A DNA stretch of 64,000 nucleotides from Bryobacteraceae bacterium (GCA_026002855.1 BPGD01000001.1:434001-498000), one strand, 5' to 3'; counted from the stretch's first letter, positions 7,685-17,842 are shown. Translations and numbers: made by a program. The notes: generated by a model from the letters alone, not told the origin.

Positions 7685-10600
7685 TCACACCACCACCTCT
7701 GCCACAAACCCCGGCCAGTCTGCCGCAGGAAACGGCGCGGGGGCGCCGGGGCGCTCCAGGAGCACCATGAGGGCGTCCAGCGTGTCGGCACGACAGAAGC
7801 CGGCGGCGGTGTTCACCACGAATGCGGCCGGCTTGCCGCTCTGGTCGCGCAACAGCCAGCAGACGCCCGGCTGCGGCTCTTTCAACAGCGTTCCTGCGGC
7901 CGCGCGCTGCACCTCCTCAAACAGTCGCCCGCCAGGCGAGAAGAACTGATGGCTGTCGCCCGATTCTTCAAACACCTCGGCCGCAGTCGTCACGCGCACC
8001 GGTTCCGGCATGCCCGGCAGGCGCGCGGCATACGTCCGCACGTCCAGAGGCCGCCATTCCAGATTGACCGGGCGGCTCGCATCGCGGCCCATCAGGTGGT
8101 CGAGCTTCGCCAAATCGTACGGCGGCTCAGGCAGCGGCGGCACTTCCAGCCCGCTGCGGGCGGCCTCATCCAGGTCCAGCGGCGCCTCGGCTGCCGACGT
8201 CACTTCCTGCTCGATCTCTGCCAGGAACCGCTGCCGCGCCGCGTCGCGCGCTTCGCGGCTCGCCAGAGTCACCTCCTCAAAACGCCGAGGCAGCTTCGAC
8301 AGGATCGGCTGAAGCCTGCCCACGATACCCTGGAAGAGCTGGATGCGCTCCCCAACGGCGAAGTAGACGTCCGCCTCCACCGTGTCCTTGTAGGCAAAGT
8401 TCAGAATCTTTACCCGCGGCCGAGTTTGCCCCAGCCGGTCGATACGACCGATGCGCTGCTCCACTTTCATCGGGTTCCAGGGCAGGTCGTAATTGGCCAG
8501 CACACCCGCCGCTTGCAGATTGAGGCCCTCTCCGGCCGCGTCCGAACACACCAGCAGCCGCACCCGCCCCGTTTTCAACCGCCGCTTGATCTCTTCCTTG
8601 CTGCAGGCAATCCAGCGGCCCGAGCCGTCCCGCCAGGCGCCGCCTGAGCCCGAGTAGCTCGCCACCGGCACGTCGGGCATCTCCCGCGCCAGGAACTCGC
8701 GCAGGTATTCCATCGTGTCGGTGTACTGCGTGAAGACGATCGCCGACTCGGAGTCCTGCGCAAAAACACTCACCAGCTCGGCCTGCAGCCGGCGCGCTTT
8801 CGTGTCCGTGTTCAGCTTCGCAATAGCCCGCAGCAACTCCAGAATCCGGTCGCGCTCCTCCAACTCCGCGGCAGATGCCGCCAGCTCGGCCGCTTCCTCG
8901 GGGGCCATCACCTCATCGGCCGCCTCGTCGAGCGAAACGTCCTCCTCGCTCAAACCCAGCTTTTCCAGGCGCGCGTTCAGAGTGCGCTTCAGTGCCTCGA
9001 AGCTTGAGGCCAGACGCCGCCGGTAGACCGTCATCACGAATCCGATGGCCGTGCGCTTGTCCGATGCCGCCTTCGAATAGGTCTCCGAGATGTAGTCTTC
9101 CACCTGCGCATACAGCGCGCTTTCGGCCGGCGTCATCTCGACGGCAATGTCTCTCACCTCGCGCTCGGCAATCGGCAGGTCCAGCTTGCCGGCGCGGCGG
9201 TAGGCCCGCAACAGCTCCCGCGTGTGCCGCACCATGCGCCAGCGCAGCGGCGAACAGGCCTTCAGCAGGCCGAGCACCGCCCGCCGAGACTCCGGGTCCA
9301 GCATTCGGCGCGGAGCCTGCGCCGGCTCCCGCAACGCCCGAATCACCTTGGCCCGCTTGATCGCGGAAAGCCCGGGCGTCAGCTCAGCAATCTCTTCATC
9401 CCTCAACGCCCCATAGTAGGACTCACAGTCACGGAACCATTCGGCAAGCCAGTCCAGCGTCTCCGCCGATGGGTTGCCATGAATCGCCTCGTAGTACTTC
9501 AGAAACGCATGCGGATCAACCGCCCACTTCGGCGGCAGCCCAAGCAGCGCCATCAGATCCCACAGCTCCACCGGGTGCACCTGCATCGGCGTGGCGGTCA
9601 GCAGCAGCAGGCTCTGGCAGCGTGGCGCCAACTCCCACATCAGGCTGAGCAACGCATTCGGGCCCTTCTCCTGTTCTGTTCCAGCGCCGCGCCGACGGGC
9701 ATGGTGCGCTTCATCCAGTAGCACCAGGTCCCACGGCTCGGCCTCCAGCAGTTCCCGCACGCGATCCTTGCGCCGCATCAGGAAGCTCGAGGCCAGCACC
9801 ATGGGCTGCTGTTGCCACTCATCCCGTCCGACATCCTGCTCCAGCGGCCCCGTCCAGCCATAGGCCGCCCGCCAGCGCAGCGTCGCACCGTCGTAGATGG
9901 GCACATTCAGATTGAACTTTTCATAGAGCTCGTTCTGCCATTGAATCTGCACGCTCTTCGGCGTCAGGATCAGCACCCGCCGGGCCAAGCCCGCCAACAG
10001 CGCCTGCCGCACGATCAGACCCGCAGTGATCGTCTTGCCCAGCCCGACTTCATCGGCGATCAATAAACGGCAGGGCCACTGCTCAAGGAAGCGCACATAG
10101 GTGCGGACCTGGTGCGGCCACGGCACGACGGCGCTGGTGACCTCACCCGTGCGGACCCCGTGTGGCAACTGCGGCGCTGCTTTCACAAAGGTCCATACGC
10201 AGCGCCGGAACTCATCATCGGTCAGGCGATAGGCCGGCGGCGCTGGCTCTTCGCGGCGCAGAAGCGGCGGCGTCACCGGGCGATCGTCTTTCGGCAGATA
10301 CTCAAGCAGCTTCTTCCGGGCCGCCTCGGGAAAGTCGAACACCCGCGCTCCCGGCGAACGGTTATCCCACAGTTTGGCAAACGCCTCAATCTCCTCGTCG
10401 GCGTGCGCCTTCTCGGTCTCGCTCAGCCAGGCGCAGTGGACGTGAAAGCTCTCGCAGTTGTTCTTCCAACCGCCGGCGGTTTCGTTGATGCTACCCGAGA
10501 ACGTCAGCGTGTTGCCTTCGGCATCGACGATAATCCCGAACTTGGCGTGGTAGATGCCGGGCACGCGCGCGGGCCGGCCTTCGGCGTCCACGGGCACGGC

Positions 10601-10978
10601 TACCTTCACATCCAGGTGTCCGTGCGCCACCATCCAGGCCAGTAGCTCCAGCCCCTGGCGGGCATGCTCGTCGGGTGGCGTCAGATCGGCTGCGGCAAGC
10701 TGCCGCTCCATCTGTTGGCGCAGGTCATAGCCCGTCTCGATCGCCTCACGCTCGTCCGGGTCGAGCGTGCAGCCCACCACCAGCCGCATCCGCCCTTCAT
10801 TGGCGAAAAGACCGTGCAAGCCCCGCGCCGCCAGCGCCAGCGCATCGGCCGAGAAGTAGCCCGTCGTCCGGCAGTACTCCACCGCACAGGCCAGCGCCGG
10901 ATTGTAGAACAGCTCCACCAGGTCGCCGTCTTCATGCGAGTAGCGGAATTTCCACTTCGTCTCAGTCAACAGCGGCAT
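7685..10978 (-). CDS. PLD-SNF2 helicase of an Hma-type defence system
   Basis: About 1097 residues. The N-terminal phospholipase-D-like domain has a single HKD-type motif (H144, K146, D152, then SGS at 161-163 and N165). It is followed by an SNF2/DEAH helicase core: Walker A DEVGLGKT (309-316), DEAH (422-425), LLLTATP, a second RecA domain with IVFTQYTDTMEYL, and motif VI EQRIGRIDRLGQ. The ATG at 10978 overlaps the end of the methylase by 17 bases. A longer frame upstream is just the methylase read in another frame. It is the last gene of the operon ATPase, small protein, methylase, helicase. In this family it probably translocates on invading DNA. Whether the PLD domain cuts DNA here is not known. 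Confidence 0.9.
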   Translation of the reverse strand: MPLLTETKWKFRYSHEDGDLVELFYNPALACAVEYCRTTGYFSADALALAARGLHGLFANEGRMRLVVGCTLDPDEREAIETGYDLRQQMERQLAAADLTPPDEHARQGLELLAWMVAHGHLDVKVAVPVDAEGRPARVPGIYHAKFGIIVDAEGNTLTFSGSINETAGGWKNNCESFHVHCAWLSETEKAHADEEIEAFAKLWDNRSPGARVFDFPEAARKKLLEYLPKDDRPVTPPLLRREEPAPPAYRLTDDEFRRCVWTFVKAAPQLPHGVRTGEVTSAVVPWPHQVRTYVRFLEQWPCRLLIADEVGLGKTITAGLIVRQALLAGLARRVLILTPKSVQIQWQNELYEKFNLNVPIYDGATLRWRAAYGWTGPLEQDVGRDEWQQQPMVLASSFLMRRKDRVRELLEAEPWDLVLLDEAHHARRRGAGTEQEKGPNALLSLMWELAPRCQSLLLLTATPMQVHPVELWDLMALLGLPPKWAVDPHAFLKYYEAIHGNPSAETLDWLAEWFRDCESYYGALRDEEIAELTPGLSAIKRAKVIRALREPAQAPRRMLDPESRRAVLGLLKACSPLRWRMVRHTRELLRAYRRAGKLDLPIAEREVRDIAVEMTPAESALYAQVEDYISETYSKAASDKRTAIGFVMTVYRRRLASSFEALKRTLNARLEKLGLSEEDVSLDEAADEVMAPEEAAELAASAAELEERDRILELLRAIAKLNTDTKARRLQAELVSVFAQDSESAIVFTQYTDTMEYLREFLAREMPDVPVASYSGSGGAWRDGSGRWIACSKEEIKRRLKTGRVRLLVCSDAAGEGLNLQAAGVLANYDLPWNPMKVEQRIGRIDRLGQTRPRVKILNFAYKDTVEADVYFAVGERIQLFQGIVGRLQPILSKLPRRFEEVTLASREARDAARQRFLAEIEQEVTSAAEAPLDLDEAARSGLEVPPLPEPPYDLAKLDHLMGRDASRPVNLEWRPLDVRTYAARLPGMPEPVRVTTAAEVFEESGDSHQFFSPGGRLFEEVQRAAAGTLLKEPQPGVCWLLRDQSGKPAAFVVNTAAGFCRADTLDALMVLLERPGAPAPFPAADWPGFVAEVVV

Positions 10979-13859
10979 CGGCCTCGTCGAGCTCCAGTTC
11001 GATCTGCTCCGGCCGCTTCGGCTCGGGCACTTTTTCGGCAAAGGCCAGTCGGCGCAACTTCTCGAGCGCCTCAAAATCGCTGGCCGCGCCTTCGAGCGTC
11101 GGATCGGGCTTCTTCTTGCCGCGCGGGGCAACAGGGGGCAGCACGTTCAGCAGCGCTTCGAGCGCGGTCATCAAGGTCGGGTCATCGAGCAACCGCAGCG
11201 ACTCCAGCCGGTTCCGCGCCGCCTCGGTGTTCTGGAATCGCACCGTGTAGGCCGCCTCATGCAGCCGGTCGAGCATCGGCGCCCCCGGCCCAGTGGTGAG
11301 TTTGCTTTTGGTCACCCGTGTGTGGCTGTCCCACAGCGTGACGTCCTCGCCCGAAACGGCGCAGGCTACGTTTTTGACCTCCTGGTCGAAGTCCAGCCCC
11401 ACCACGCGCGCCAGTTTCAGCGCTTCGTCGGCCGGGAACTTGGGCGCGCGGAAGGCGTCCCAGGCCAGCACGTACCATTCGGTGAGCGCGTCCAGATGAT
11501 GCTGCCGCCGGACCGTGGCCAACTGCTCCATGCGCCACTGCTTCACCTCGCGCCGCGCGGCTTCAAGGGCGTCTTCCGGCGTCACGCGGTACGGGTCCCA
11601 GGGGCCGTAGAGATCGTTCTGGTATCCCTTCGGCTGTTGGCGCGCCGTGCCGCGCGTCAGCGGCCAGTGGCGCGAGAAGATCTCGAGCGCCGGGCCGAAA
11701 CAGGCCAGGTACAGGTCGATGCCCGCCAGTCCCGCTTCCTGAAACGCGCGCACCTTCTCCCGCACCACGTTGCGCACCTTCGGCTCGACCTCCTCCCAGA
11801 AGACTTGCTCGCCGCGCGCCGGCGTGTCCTCGCGCAGCCGGCAGACCAGGAAGATGGTGGACTTCGCCGCCGACTTCTCGCGGATGTGGAGGCTGCCCTC
11901 GGCCTCGGTGTGCACGGGCCAGCTGGCGGTGATGACGAAGCCCGCTTCGATCAAGCCCGTGGCGAGCGCGTCCCAGGCGTCCTTGGCCTTGTGCGTGAAC
12001 ATCACGGTCATGATGCCGCCGGGCTTGAGCACGCGCCGCATCTCGGCGAAGATCCGCGCCATGCGCTGCTGGTAATCGAGGTGGGCCAGGCGCTTGGCGC
12101 CCTTCTGGCCCTGGAACTTGGCCGGGTTAGCGACGGCTTCGCGGTCTTTGTCGGTAAGGTGTGCGGTGAACAGCTCCGGATACAGCAGCCCGGCCGTGCG
12201 CTTGAGCCAGACGTAGAAGAAGTCCGCGAGCTCGGCATACATCACATTGTCGTAATACGGCGGGTCCATGACGATGCAGTCCACCGAAGCGTCGGGGAGC
12301 GACAGCGCGTCGGCGGACTCGCACAGGATCTTCACCTCCGGCTGGCGGCGCGGCGGGCGGGCGAAGAGGTTGCCGTTCGTTGAGGTTTCCGGGGCGTGGC
12401 CGAGGAGTTCGATCAACTCGCCGAGGGCTTTGCCGGTCTGTTCGAGCGCCCAATCGTAGCCGAGCCCGGTGATGGTGGGGGCCATTTCGGCATAGGACCA
12501 TTTGAAGCTGAAGTCGTGGCGGTCGAAGTAGCTGCGCACACGACCCGTGCTTGGGTCCCAGTGGCAACCGATGGCGTTGTAATAGGCGACCTTGTCCAGG
12601 GCCAGGGCGATGTAGACCATAGCGGCGCGGTCGAGTTCGGAGAGTTGACCGCCGTTTTTTGCTTTGAGCTCCTCGACCATGTCCTGGAAGACTTCGACCG
12701 AGGTGCAGTGGCCGTAAAGCTGGCGGGGGTTGAAGACGTCGACCCACTTCTGCGCACCGAATCGCATCGGCTCCATCGTCTTCAGGCCCTCGGGGATCTC
12801 CTCATCCGGCACGATGTTGCGCGCCTGCCACAGCGGCATCTTCTCGGCGAGCCGCTGCTCGACCAGCGCGTCGACGTCGTCTTCCGGCCGCGGGGCGCGG
12901 AAGCCGCGCACGAGCTTGGTCTTCGGCTTGCCGTTCTTGAGCTTTCCGACGACGACTTCCTTCTTGTAGACCACGCAGTAAAGCTGGTGGCCCATGCGTC
13001 CGGCTTGCGCCTGGCGCTTGATGTCGTCTCCGTCGATCTCGCGCCCGCAATCGGGAAAGGGACACTTGCCCACGCCGTCCTTGACCGTGCCGGGGGAATG
13101 TTCGCTCGCCTTGTGGACGATCTCGAAGCGGATGCGCCGGCCTTCGGGGACCAGCCGCACGCCCGCGCCCTCGCCATCCAGCCGCCAGTTGGGCGACAGC
13201 GGAACGAGCCCCTCGCAGTAAGGGCAGGTGACCGTGCGGGCCCAGAGGTAGCCGTCGCAGATGAAGTCCTCCGGCTCATCGGGATAGAGATCGGCGAGTT
13301 GGTCACATACCCGCTTGCGGAAACTCTGGGAAAGCTCTGTGAATCGCTTCAAGACGCGAGGTCCGAGGACCGCCGGGATCTCCACCGTAGCCTTCAGGAT
13401 CAGGCTGGCGACGGGGTTGAGGTCATTCGAGATCGCGGTGCACTCGAGCCGGACTGCTTCAAAAGGGATGCTGCCGCCTCCAGCGGTCGGATCGAGAATG
13501 GTGGCTCCTTCGGCTGCGCGCAGATCCTCTGCTCCCGGCGTGTATGTGAACGCACGCGAATAGCCGTAGGCGTCCTTGCCCAAGCGCTCGCCTTCAGCCG
13601 TGGCCTTTGCGATTCGGACCCTGGATTTTACCGGATCCCCGTGAATCCCCAGCGTCCAGAGAAACTTCTGGCGGTCGGCATCGGCGGGCAAGAGGCTGCC
13701 CAAAATCGCCGCCCGGCTGGCCACCAGCGGACGCCGCGCAAACCAGACGTGGAGCCGGTTCGGCGCTGGGAACGGAGTCATGGGTGTCCGCTCGCGCAGA
13801 CTCTCTATGCCGATCTCCGCAATCGGCAGCCACTCCTCAATCAACCGGCGGTCAGCCAT
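10962..13859 (-). CDS. DUF1156 adenine-specific DNA methyltransferase
   Basis: 965 residues. The N-terminus is a typical DUF1156 start (LIEEWLPIAEIGIESLRERT, then FARRPLVASRAA). A zinc-ribbon-like insert has cysteine pairs C212/C215 and C266/C271. The N6-adenine methyltransferase motif IV is DPPYYDN at 532-538, and a motif-I-like segment LDPTAGGGSIPFEA lies near the N-terminus. Such COG1743 proteins are paired with DUF499 ATPases and SNF2 helicases in predicted restriction-like defence loci. It presumably marks self DNA, but the recognition sequence cannot be read from the protein. It follows the small gene after only a few bases and overlaps the helicase start. Confidence 0.92.
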   Translation of the reverse strand: MADRRLIEEWLPIAEIGIESLRERTPMTPFPAPNRLHVWFARRPLVASRAAILGSLLPADADRQKFLWTLGIHGDPVKSRVRIAKATAEGERLGKDAYGYSRAFTYTPGAEDLRAAEGATILDPTAGGGSIPFEAVRLECTAISNDLNPVASLILKATVEIPAVLGPRVLKRFTELSQSFRKRVCDQLADLYPDEPEDFICDGYLWARTVTCPYCEGLVPLSPNWRLDGEGAGVRLVPEGRRIRFEIVHKASEHSPGTVKDGVGKCPFPDCGREIDGDDIKRQAQAGRMGHQLYCVVYKKEVVVGKLKNGKPKTKLVRGFRAPRPEDDVDALVEQRLAEKMPLWQARNIVPDEEIPEGLKTMEPMRFGAQKWVDVFNPRQLYGHCTSVEVFQDMVEELKAKNGGQLSELDRAAMVYIALALDKVAYYNAIGCHWDPSTGRVRSYFDRHDFSFKWSYAEMAPTITGLGYDWALEQTGKALGELIELLGHAPETSTNGNLFARPPRRQPEVKILCESADALSLPDASVDCIVMDPPYYDNVMYAELADFFYVWLKRTAGLLYPELFTAHLTDKDREAVANPAKFQGQKGAKRLAHLDYQQRMARIFAEMRRVLKPGGIMTVMFTHKAKDAWDALATGLIEAGFVITASWPVHTEAEGSLHIREKSAAKSTIFLVCRLREDTPARGEQVFWEEVEPKVRNVVREKVRAFQEAGLAGIDLYLACFGPALEIFSRHWPLTRGTARQQPKGYQNDLYGPWDPYRVTPEDALEAARREVKQWRMEQLATVRRQHHLDALTEWYVLAWDAFRAPKFPADEALKLARVVGLDFDQEVKNVACAVSGEDVTLWDSHTRVTKSKLTTGPGAPMLDRLHEAAYTVRFQNTEAARNRLESLRLLDDPTLMTALEALLNVLPPVAPRGKKKPDPTLEGAASDFEALEKLRRLAFAEKVPEPKRPEQIELELDEADAAVD

Positions 13860-13869
13860 TCCTTCTCCT

Positions 13870-14313
13870 TCAGTGCGACGTCAGCAGCATGCGCAGCGCC
13901 GCCAGCACCCGGCGCGGATTCGGCCGGTGCATGGCCATGCTCATCCAATAGCTGGCCTCTTCCTTGCCCATCGCCTCCACGCCTTCGGCCACCTCGCGGA
14001 TGCGGTCGGTGTTCTTCATGGGGGCCAGCACACGGAACAGCAGCCCCAGGTGCAGCGCCGTCTCCTCTTCGAGCGGCCACTTGCGTGTCTTGCCCGGCTT
14101 CAGCGCGCCCAGCTGGATCTTCTCCTTCATCAGCCGTTTCAGTACGCGCATCTCGACCAGCCGCAGCGCGGCGCCCTGAAGCGTGCCGACGTGTTCGGGT
14201 TCCTTAAGGCGCGGCGTCGCCGGCGAAGGCAACTGGTAGATGGACAGGCTCCAGTTCATCGAGCTGGCGACCTTCAGGCGCAGCTCATAGACGGGTTTGG
14301 GCGAGTAGGCCAT
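13870..14313 (-). CDS. Small unknown protein inside the Hma-type operon
   Basis: 147 residues, beginning MAYSPKPVYELRLKV. A second ATG six codons upstream gives a longer version. No membrane segment or enzyme motif is seen. Conserved-looking blocks are LQGAALRLVEMRVLKRL, ALHLGLLFRVLAPM and EEASYWMSMAMHRPNPRRVLAALR, all helical and consistent with a small helical bundle. It lies between the ATPase and the methylase with spacings of 47 and 10 bases, so it should be co-transcribed. I recall similar short proteins beside DUF499/DUF1156 genes but cannot name the function. It may be an obligate subunit or an embedded accessory gene. Confidence 0.8.
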   Translation of the reverse strand: MAYSPKPVYELRLKVASSMNWSLSIYQLPSPATPRLKEPEHVGTLQGAALRLVEMRVLKRLMKEKIQLGALKPGKTRKWPLEEETALHLGLLFRVLAPMKNTDRIREVAEGVEAMGKEEASYWMSMAMHRPNPRRVLAALRMLLTSH

Positions 14314-14360
14314 GGCAGCGGATCCTCTCATAGCGGCGGCTCCTTCTTTCCCTGATCGCC

Positions 14361-17300
14361 TCAGGCGGCGGGGCCGGCCTGCGCTTCCACGAACGCCTCG
14401 CCGCCGCCGTAGCGCGTAATCTCTTTGGCGAAGCGCTCCGGGGCCTCGCCATCCAGGCGCAGCGCCGGTTCAAAGGCTACCGTATAGCTGGCGGTAAAGT
14501 CGCTCTCTTTGGCCGCGCGCAGTTGCGGATCCAAGAACCCCTTGGTTGCGTTGGCTTTGTCCACCGCGCCGGTATAGGAGACCTGCAATTGCTCGATGCC
14601 ATCGGCGGCGAGCTTGGCTTCCAATTGCGCGGTGACCTTGCCTCCGGCGACAGTCGCCATCGCCTGATGGACCTTCCAGGCAGCGCTGGCGTCAAACATC
14701 CGGATGACGAGCCGCTGAATGCTGGCGCACCCGGCTTTGCGCGCCTTCTCCCAAAGGTCGCTGAGCGCGGTGGCGAGCGGCCCCTCGGCCGTAAAGTCGG
14801 TGGGCGGCGGCGGGGTGGGCGGCTTGGGAGTCAGATCCACGGGGGTGATGACTCCGCCCTCGCGCACGGCGACCATCGCGGTAGCCTGCTGGCGCGCGCC
14901 GCGGCTGTCGGTGACTTCGATCTGATAGGTGGTGGTCGCCTCGGGGCTCACTTTCGCCGAACGCTGGGTTTCGCTGGTGGCTGTGGCGTTCAGGCGCGGG
15001 TCGCTCGAAGTGTAGGAGTAGGGAGGCACGCCGCCCGAGACCATCACGGTGATTTCGGCCGATTGTCCCTTGCCGATCGTGGTGGGGTTAGCGAGGAAGC
15101 TGAGACGCAGCGGCTCCGCCCGCGGCCACAGCTTCTTGGCCTTGGCATCCTCCATCGTGTGGAGGAAAGCATTGTCAGAAATCCGGATGACCGGGCTGGG
15201 ATCACCCGGCCCCCAGACCTGATCCCCTTCCCGATAAATGAAACGCCCCTGCTGAATGCCCATGCGCACACACTCAAGCAGCGGCGTGTCGTGCAGCAGG
15301 ATGGACAACTTCGGCGCCTTGCGGTATTCGAGGCGCAACTGCTGAAGCGTCATCTCGCCGCGGCCCGCAAGGCCGGTTTCCTTGGCGACGAACGCGGGCG
15401 AGTCCGGCGCGTCGCGAGCCGTGAGCAGCTTCTTCTGTTCGTAGAGCACGCGCTCGACGTGCATCTGGCCATTGCCCGGGTTGTCCGGGTTGGTCAACTC
15501 CAGAATCGTATGACCCAGCGGCAGCGTGGTCCCGGCCATCGGCGAGGCCGAAGGATAGAAAACGTGCCGGTAGCACTGAAGAATCGCCTGGGCGATCTTC
15601 AGGTCGAGTTCGTGATATTCGGCGTTGACCTTCTGGATCTGGTAGTCGGCCAGCTCCTGCTGGTTGGAAGGCTTGCGGAGCTCGCCCAGCGCCAGCTTGC
15701 GGCGCGCGAGCGTCTGCATGTTGGCGATGCCGTTTTCGGCCGCCGCCACGAAGACCAGGTTGTTTTTGAGTTCGCGGTGGTTGCGTTCGGCGCCCTTGAA
15801 CTGAAAAATATCCTCGATTTCGGGCGGCGGTTGGCGCAGGTCTGCCGGGATCGCGGTGGTCTCGTAGTTCAGAACCACGAGCAACGGGCGGGGGTCGGCC
15901 AGGTCGTCAGGCACCTCCCAGGGACCTGCGGGAAACAAAACGGCGTTGAATTCGCCGCGCGGCAGGTTGAACAGCTTGTCGATGCGGTCGCGCAGGTAGG
16001 CGCGGACCTCGCCCGAGTCGACATCCCGCATGTAGCGGCCGATCACCTGGTTCAGGTTGGCCTCGGCCATGAAACGCAGCGGCGCGCCTGGCCGGTCATC
16101 CAGATAAAGCGCTTCCGCCTGGAAGGCCGTCCGGGCTCGCTCGACGAAGGCCGGTTCGAGCGCCGGCGAGCAGACCGCCAGGCGGAGCTGCTCCGGGGAA
16201 ACTCCGCGGGCGGCGTCGCCAAAGGCCAGCGTGTGCCAGAAGATGGTGCGCGCAACGTAGGAGGTGACGGGCGGAAGTCCAGGGAATTTCTGTGCATCCA
16301 GGCGCTGGGCCAGGGCAGGTTCATCACCGGGCACCGCCGCCACGTCGGCCTTGATCGCTGCCGCATACTGGCGCATGCCGATCTTTTCGTGGATTTCGGT
16401 GCGGATGGGCTCAAAGCCTGGATCCATGTGATGGATGTGGATCGAGTAGGCGTCCGGCGGCTGGTTGCGCCAGAGCAGATGGACCGTGCGAGCCAGCAGC
16501 CGGAGCATCCCGCGGGTGCGCTGGAAGGTGGAAAGCGATGCCGTCTTCTCCGTGAGCATTTCGAGCAGCTTGGGATGCAGCGGGTAGGTGCGGGCAAACT
16601 GCTCTTTCAGTCCCGGCGACGCTGCTTCGGCTGGAAGGGCATCCTTGTTATTCGCCCAGAGGTGCGCGTAGGCGTCGATGACTTCGCCGGCCTTCGTCCG
16701 GTCCACGGTTTCGAATAGCCGCACCCGCAGGACATCCGCGGTTTCATCTTCGGCGGTGGGGTTCAGCGCGGTGGAGGAGCGGACGGCGACGCTTTCGGCT
16801 TCAGCCAGCGCGGCGGCGGCGCGTTCGTTCTCTTCCTTGTAGGCATCCTGCGCCTTGTCGTCTTTGCCGATGGCGAGCGTATAGACCAGCGCCACCTGCG
16901 GCGTGGAAGCGACAGCTTTGAACAGCGCGTGGACGAACGCCGTGAACTGGCGGCTGGCATCGGGAAATGCGCGCTCGACCTTGCGCAGGTAGACCGAGAT
17001 CTCATCGAGCATGATCAGCGTAGGCTGTTGGCCGAACAGTTCACGCAGGATTTCCGCGCCGGGTGCGATGTGTTTCTCGTCGGATGCGCGCACCCGCTCA
17101 TAGGCGGCGGCTCCGCCAAGTTGATAGGCCAGCTCGCCCCAGAGGCTGTAGGCCTTCAGGCCAGGCTCCAGCTGGCGGCCGTTGGCAGGATCGGTGTTTT
17201 CCCCGTCCAGCGCGGCGATGCGTACCTCGCCGGTGGGAAGCAGCGCCGGGTCGACGAAATCGCTCACGTTGGCGACGCCTCTCATGCCGCGCGCCGCGTG

Positions 17301-17591
17301 CGTGATGGCAATCAGGCCATGCGTCTTACCGCCGCCGTACTGCGTTCCCAGGCGAATGATGGGCGACACTTCACCGCCTTTGCCGGAGAGGCGCAGACAG
17401 ACGGCTTTCATCAGCTCCCGCAAGCCGCGCGTCGGATACGTGTTGCGGAAAAAGACGACGGGGTCGAGATAGTCCGGCAGGGCCGTGCCGTTGACCACCT
17501 GCGACAGGTCCGCCATGAATTGCTCGTCGCGCGTGGCTCCGCTCAATACGTCCGGCCTCGGTTGGCAGAGGTCAAAAATTGTCGGCGCCAT
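14361..17591 (-). CDS. DUF499 AAA-type ATPase of an Hma-type defence system
   Basis: 1076 residues. Walker A is GTQYGGGKTH (82-91), the hallmark of DUF499 (COG1483). Walker B is TLIMLDEIS (191-199). The body matches the family in length and order. Residues ~825-910 look like an immunoglobulin/PKD-like beta domain (SGGVPPYSYTSSDPRLNATA, then TTTYQIEVTDSRGARQQAT). A Pro/Thr-rich linker (TPKPPTPPPPTDF) leads to a C-terminal helical domain. The ATG at 17591 is chosen because MAPTIFDLCQPRPDVL is a normal family start; nine codons upstream another ATG exists. It is the first gene of the minus-strand operon. Its promoter should lie in the 251-base gap shared with the divergent gene at 17843. Confidence 0.92.
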   Translation of the reverse strand: MAPTIFDLCQPRPDVLSGATRDEQFMADLSQVVNGTALPDYLDPVVFFRNTYPTRGLRELMKAVCLRLSGKGGEVSPIIRLGTQYGGGKTHGLIAITHAARGMRGVANVSDFVDPALLPTGEVRIAALDGENTDPANGRQLEPGLKAYSLWGELAYQLGGAAAYERVRASDEKHIAPGAEILRELFGQQPTLIMLDEISVYLRKVERAFPDASRQFTAFVHALFKAVASTPQVALVYTLAIGKDDKAQDAYKEENERAAAALAEAESVAVRSSTALNPTAEDETADVLRVRLFETVDRTKAGEVIDAYAHLWANNKDALPAEAASPGLKEQFARTYPLHPKLLEMLTEKTASLSTFQRTRGMLRLLARTVHLLWRNQPPDAYSIHIHHMDPGFEPIRTEIHEKIGMRQYAAAIKADVAAVPGDEPALAQRLDAQKFPGLPPVTSYVARTIFWHTLAFGDAARGVSPEQLRLAVCSPALEPAFVERARTAFQAEALYLDDRPGAPLRFMAEANLNQVIGRYMRDVDSGEVRAYLRDRIDKLFNLPRGEFNAVLFPAGPWEVPDDLADPRPLLVVLNYETTAIPADLRQPPPEIEDIFQFKGAERNHRELKNNLVFVAAAENGIANMQTLARRKLALGELRKPSNQQELADYQIQKVNAEYHELDLKIAQAILQCYRHVFYPSASPMAGTTLPLGHTILELTNPDNPGNGQMHVERVLYEQKKLLTARDAPDSPAFVAKETGLAGRGEMTLQQLRLEYRKAPKLSILLHDTPLLECVRMGIQQGRFIYREGDQVWGPGDPSPVIRISDNAFLHTMEDAKAKKLWPRAEPLRLSFLANPTTIGKGQSAEITVMVSGGVPPYSYTSSDPRLNATATSETQRSAKVSPEATTTYQIEVTDSRGARQQATAMVAVREGGVITPVDLTPKPPTPPPPTDFTAEGPLATALSDLWEKARKAGCASIQRLVIRMFDASAAWKVHQAMATVAGGKVTAQLEAKLAADGIEQLQVSYTGAVDKANATKGFLDPQLRAAKESDFTASYTVAFEPALRLDGEAPERFAKEITRYGGGEAFVEAQAGPAA

Positions 17592-17842
17592 GAGTGTTTT
17601 CACCGTCCGAACGGGCATCTTACTACGACCCCAGGCTCATCTGCTGAGCCAGCGACCCCAGTACACTGGCCCCAGCATGAGATGCTTCCCTGCGGCGCAC
17701 TCCAAAAACCGGCTCGCATCAGTCCACAAAGGGAACGGCACAGGGCGTCTCTGGCACTCAAGGCTCCGGGTCTCACCACTGGCCCGGCGGCCGTCGCAAT
17801 GTCGTGAAGAAGCTGCACCAGCCCAACTTGAGGAGAATCGTC

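Noticed and set aside
11259-16718. Several long plus-strand frames opposite the methylase and ATPase
   Set aside because: Each is a shadow of the well-supported minus-strand gene, with reversed family motifs.
7685-17591. DISARM system (SNF2 helicase plus adenine methylase)
   Set aside because: No drmA, drmB or drmC genes. The methylase is of the DUF1156 type and the ATPase is DUF499, which fits the Hma type better.
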